Shown here in pieces: positions 43,135 through 45,018 of a stretch of 45,018 nucleotides of DNA (positions within the stretch are counted from its first letter, which is position 1; the number at the start of each line of letters is the position of its first letter). The notes under the pieces were generated by a model. That model ran no database searches, had not been told where the DNA came from, and saw only the letters and a list, made by a program, of their open reading frames with translations. The DNA is from Hyphomicrobiales bacterium (GTDB lineage: Bacteria; Pseudomonadota; Alphaproteobacteria; Rhizobiales; Rhizobiaceae), in the NCBI GenBank assembly GCA_030456445.1, contig JAKDNM010000016.1, forward strand, positions 1 to 45,018, in the 5' to 3' direction. Made by a program: the position numbers and the translations under genes.

Positions 43135-43572
43135 TCAGGCCACGAGGCCCAGCCGCCGGCGAAGCGCGCCAGCGCGCGGGAGGGCATCGGCGAGGCTGCG
43201 GGCATCGAGCGTCGAGAAGAACGCTTCCTGCGCCTCGGCCATGAGCGGTGTCAGTCCGCACACGGGAGCGATGACGCAGGTCACGGTGCCGTCGCGCAGG
43301 CATTCCACAGGCCCCGACCCCGCCTCCGCCCGACGCAGCACGTCGCCGATCGATATCTGAGCCGGCGGTTGCGCCAGCCGCATCCCGCCGCCGCGCCCGC
43401 GCGAAGTCTTCACGAAGCCTTCTCGGCCAAGGAACTGAACGATCTTGGCGACATGGTCGAAGGACAGGCGATAGCGCTCGGCGATCTCGCGCGCCGGCAC
43501 CTGCCGATCGCCGGCGACGGCGAGATACATGAGGACGCGGAGCGCGTAGTCGGAAAAGAAGGATAGCTGCAT
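43135..43572 (-). CDS. nsrR: Rrf2-family nitric-oxide-sensing repressor NsrR
   Basis: This 145-residue Rrf2 protein starts at 43572, since MQLSFFSDYALRVLMYLA is the normal NsrR N-terminus. The winged helix includes VPAREIAERYRLSFDHVAKI and SRGRGGGMRLA. The iron-sulfur cysteines are Cys91, Cys99 and Cys105 (ECLRDGTVTCVIAPVCGL, C-x7-C-x5-C), as in known NsrR proteins. The cluster reacts with NO and the repressor leaves DNA. It is divergent from the nitric oxide reductase-like genes, with an NsrR-like palindrome between. Confidence 0.88.
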   Translation of the reverse strand: MQLSFFSDYALRVLMYLAVAGDRQVPAREIAERYRLSFDHVAKIVQFLGREGFVKTSRGRGGGMRLAQPPAQISIGDVLRRAEAGSGPVECLRDGTVTCVIAPVCGLTPLMAEAQEAFFSTLDARSLADALPRAGALRRRLGLVA

Positions 43573-43614
43573 GACCACCATATCGCCCAGAAAAAGATTG
43601 ACAGCGCAAGATTC

Positions 43615-43643
43615 TTGATAATAGGTATTAAAAATACTTAATT
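43615..43643 (+). promoter_or_regulatory. Promoter with NsrR operator
   Basis: TTGATA (43615-43620) and TTAATT (43638-43643) are 17 bases apart. The spacer contains the perfect palindrome GTATTAAAAATAC (43625-43637), which matches 12 of 13 positions of the NsrR core RYATTTNAAATRY. Bound NsrR would cover the spacer and block the promoter of the subunit II/subunit I genes. A further TTGACA is at 43598-43603. Confidence 0.75.
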
Positions 43644-43707
43644 AAACAAGGTAGAATTTTGTCAGGCATTTCGGCGTCCGGGTGACCGGATACGGGGAGG
43701 GGAATCC

Positions 43708-44205
43708 ATGCAGATGACGGTTCTGGCGTTAAGTCTCGTGCTGATGGCCGCCGTCGCGTGGGCCTTCATTTCCGCGGCGCGTGCCGCGGGAAGCGGTTCT
43801 GTCCCCACGAATACGGAATCCCGGCGCAAATGGCTCATCGTGGGTCTCGCGGTCGTCGGTGTCGTCGTCACCGCGCTTTCGCTTCGACCTTGGCCCCTTG
43901 CCGTGGCGGCCACGTCAGCCGTCGTCAACGTCTCCGGCGGGCAATGGTATTGGGAGATCGACACAGACAAGGTGCCGCTGGGCCAACCGGTAGCGTTCAA
44001 CGTCCATACGGTCGATGTCAATCACGGTTTCGGGGTGATGGACGAGTCGGGGCGCATGCTTTTCCAGGTTCAGGCGATGCCCGGCTACGTCAACCAGGTA
44101 GAGTACACATTCCATAACCCTGGCGCCTACCATGTGGTGTGCCTCGAATTTTGCGGCGTCGGGCATCACGACATGGCCACCGACTTCACCGTCGCGTCCA
44201 ACTGA
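43708..44205 (+). CDS. CuA-containing subunit II of a heme-copper oxidoreductase (NorS-like)
   Basis: This 165-residue membrane protein has two N-terminal helices (about 3-23 and 42-60) and a periplasmic cupredoxin domain. The CuA site is complete: His106 (VNHGF), Cys145, Glu147, Cys149, His153 and Met156 (CLEFCGVGHHDM). It passes electrons from a cytochrome c or copper protein to the heme-copper subunit encoded 10 bases downstream. NsrR control and small size favour an NO reductase subunit of the NorSY/sNOR kind over a respiratory oxidase subunit. Confidence 0.82.
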   Translation: MQMTVLALSLVLMAAVAWAFISAARAAGSGSVPTNTESRRKWLIVGLAVVGVVVTALSLRPWPLAVAATSAVVNVSGGQWYWEIDTDKVPLGQPVAFNVHTVDVNHGFGVMDESGRMLFQVQAMPGYVNQVEYTFHNPGAYHVVCLEFCGVGHHDMATDFTVASN

Positions 44206-44215
44206 GGGACCCCGC

Positions 44216-45018
44216 ATGACCGCCATCGCTGAAGCAAGCGGCGCAGCCGCTATCGCCCCGCAAACAGGTGCCGTCAAGCTGACCATGCTTCTGGCCGGCG
44301 TCGTGATCCTGCTCATGATGCTCTTCGGGCTGACCATGCGCGCCGCGCAGGGCGGGCTGATCGAACTCGATCCGACGTTGTTCTACCAGATCATGACCGC
44401 GCACGGGGCGGGAATGGTCGGCGTCGCCGGGCTCACGGGCGCCGCGATCCTGTGGTATTTCACCGGGCGTTACGTGGAACTCCTGGCCGGCGTATTCTGG
44501 GCCTTTCTGGGTCTCTTCCTGCTCGGCGTGGTCCTGATCCTCGCGGCGATCTTCGTCGGCGGCTATGCCGGGGCCTGGACGTTTCTTTTCCCGCTGCCGG
44601 CCATATCGGGCGGGCTTTGGACGCCCGGAGCGGCGATCGTCTTCCTGCTCGGATATGTCTCGATCGGCGTGGGCTTCCTGCTGCTCCACCTTGAAGTGGG
44701 GCGCAAATTGATCGCGGCCTATGGCGGCATCGGCGGGGCGCTGGCATGGCCGGTGGCGTTCGGCAACGGGCGCCCGGAGGACGCGTCGCCGCCGGCCGTC
44801 GTCGCCGCCATGGCCTCGACCATCTTCAACACGCTCGGCATCGTGGTGGGCGCAGCCGTGCTGGTGGCCAGCATCGTCAACCTCGCTTTCCCGGCCTTCA
44901 CCGTCGACGCGCTTCTGGCCAAGAACATGATCTTCTTCTTCGGCCATGTGTTCATCAACGCCTCGATCTATATGGCGGTGATCGCGGTCTACGAGATCGT
45001 GCCGGAATATACCGGCAA
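44216..45018 (+). CDS. Heme-copper oxidoreductase subunit I, NorY/sNOR-like (partial, runs off the window)
   Basis: The first 267 residues of a multi-helix heme-copper catalytic subunit are present; the 3' end lies beyond the window. His63 (MTAHGAGM) is an expected low-spin heme ligand. His244 (FFFGHVFINAS) fits the first CuB ligand, but the residue four places on is Asn248, where oxygen-reducing oxidases have the cross-linked Tyr (GHPEVY). It also lacks the glutamate pattern of cNOR in this helix. Together with the CuA subunit and NsrR this points to NO reduction. A decision needs the missing part. Confidence 0.78.
   Translation, partial: MTAIAEASGAAAIAPQTGAVKLTMLLAGVVILLMMLFGLTMRAAQGGLIELDPTLFYQIMTAHGAGMVGVAGLTGAAILWYFTGRYVELLAGVFWAFLGLFLLGVVLILAAIFVGGYAGAWTFLFPLPAISGGLWTPGAAIVFLLGYVSIGVGFLLLHLEVGRKLIAAYGGIGGALAWPVAFGNGRPEDASPPAVVAAMASTIFNTLGIVVGAAVLVASIVNLAFPAFTVDALLAKNMIFFFGHVFINASIYMAVIAVYEIVPEYTG

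Noticed and set aside
44186-44947. 253-codon minus-strand frame opposite the heme-copper subunit
   Set aside because: It is highly charged, repetitive and Asp/Glu/Arg/Gln-rich, as expected for the complement of membrane-helix codons.
43708-45018. Ordinary cytochrome c oxidase subunits II and I
   Set aside because: Subunit II is short, an NsrR site controls the genes, and Asn replaces the cross-linked Tyr; kept open because the gene is cut off.

Overview
The window is GC-rich, densely packed proteobacterial DNA. The best guess is an alphaproteobacterium of the Hyphomicrobiales (rhizobia and relatives such as the Phyllobacteriaceae). The reasons are two palindromic intergenic elements of the RIME type known from rhizobial genomes, many ABC/TRAP solute importers beside small catabolic operons, and GntR/LacI control. 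No rRNA, tRNA, CRISPR array or replication origin was seen. This looks like an accessory, catabolism-rich part of a chromosome or megaplasmid.

Region A (85-8761, + strand) is an eight-gene acyl-CoA degradation operon: NDP-forming acyl-CoA ligase, two hot-dog (MaoC-like) hydratase subunits, a thiolase-fold protein lacking the nucleophilic cysteine, a DUF35 zinc-ribbon/OB protein, a crotonase, an FMN nitronate-monooxygenase-like protein and a single-chain double acyl-CoA dehydrogenase. The set parallels the ChsE/ChsH/Ltp2 module that removes steroid side chains by dehydrogenation, hydration and retro-aldol cleavage. After a decayed stretch (8762-9792) with an IS5-type transposase fragment and a beheaded acyl-CoA ligase gene comes a branched-chain-amino-acid-type (Liv) ABC importer (9793-14427).

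Region B (14515-21066) is a sugar-acid locus: D-2-hydroxyacid dehydrogenase, enolase-superfamily acid-sugar dehydratase and a three-part TRAP importer on the - strand, with a divergent LacI-family regulator. Two LacI-type palindromes lie upstream of the TRAP binding-protein gene. A decayed IS21-type end follows (about 21135-21355).

Region C (21466-40857) holds two linked catabolic loci under FCD-type GntR regulators. The first has, on the - strand, GntR, a thiamine-diphosphate enzyme, an ACMSD-like amidohydrolase, a NitT/TauT-type ABC importer and a CE4/PuuE-like hydrolase; on the + strand it has an aldehyde dehydrogenase, a second CE4/PuuE-like hydrolase, an asparaginase, an internally deleted MFS protein and a GlcG-like protein. 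The second (- strand, 33665-39902) has a fumarylacetoacetase-family hydrolase, a third CE4/PuuE-like hydrolase and a complete Liv importer, with a divergent GntR gene. Three related hydrolases of the allantoinase/cyclic-imidase type, an amidase-like asparaginase and three importers suggest breakdown of cyclic amides or imides. This is inference.

Region D (41140-45018) has a small secreted COG4315 protein with an ECF sigma/anti-sigma pair, then nsrR divergent from a CuA-type subunit II gene and a heme-copper subunit I gene that runs off the window. The pair looks like a NorSY/sNOR-type nitric oxide reductase under an almost consensus NsrR operator.
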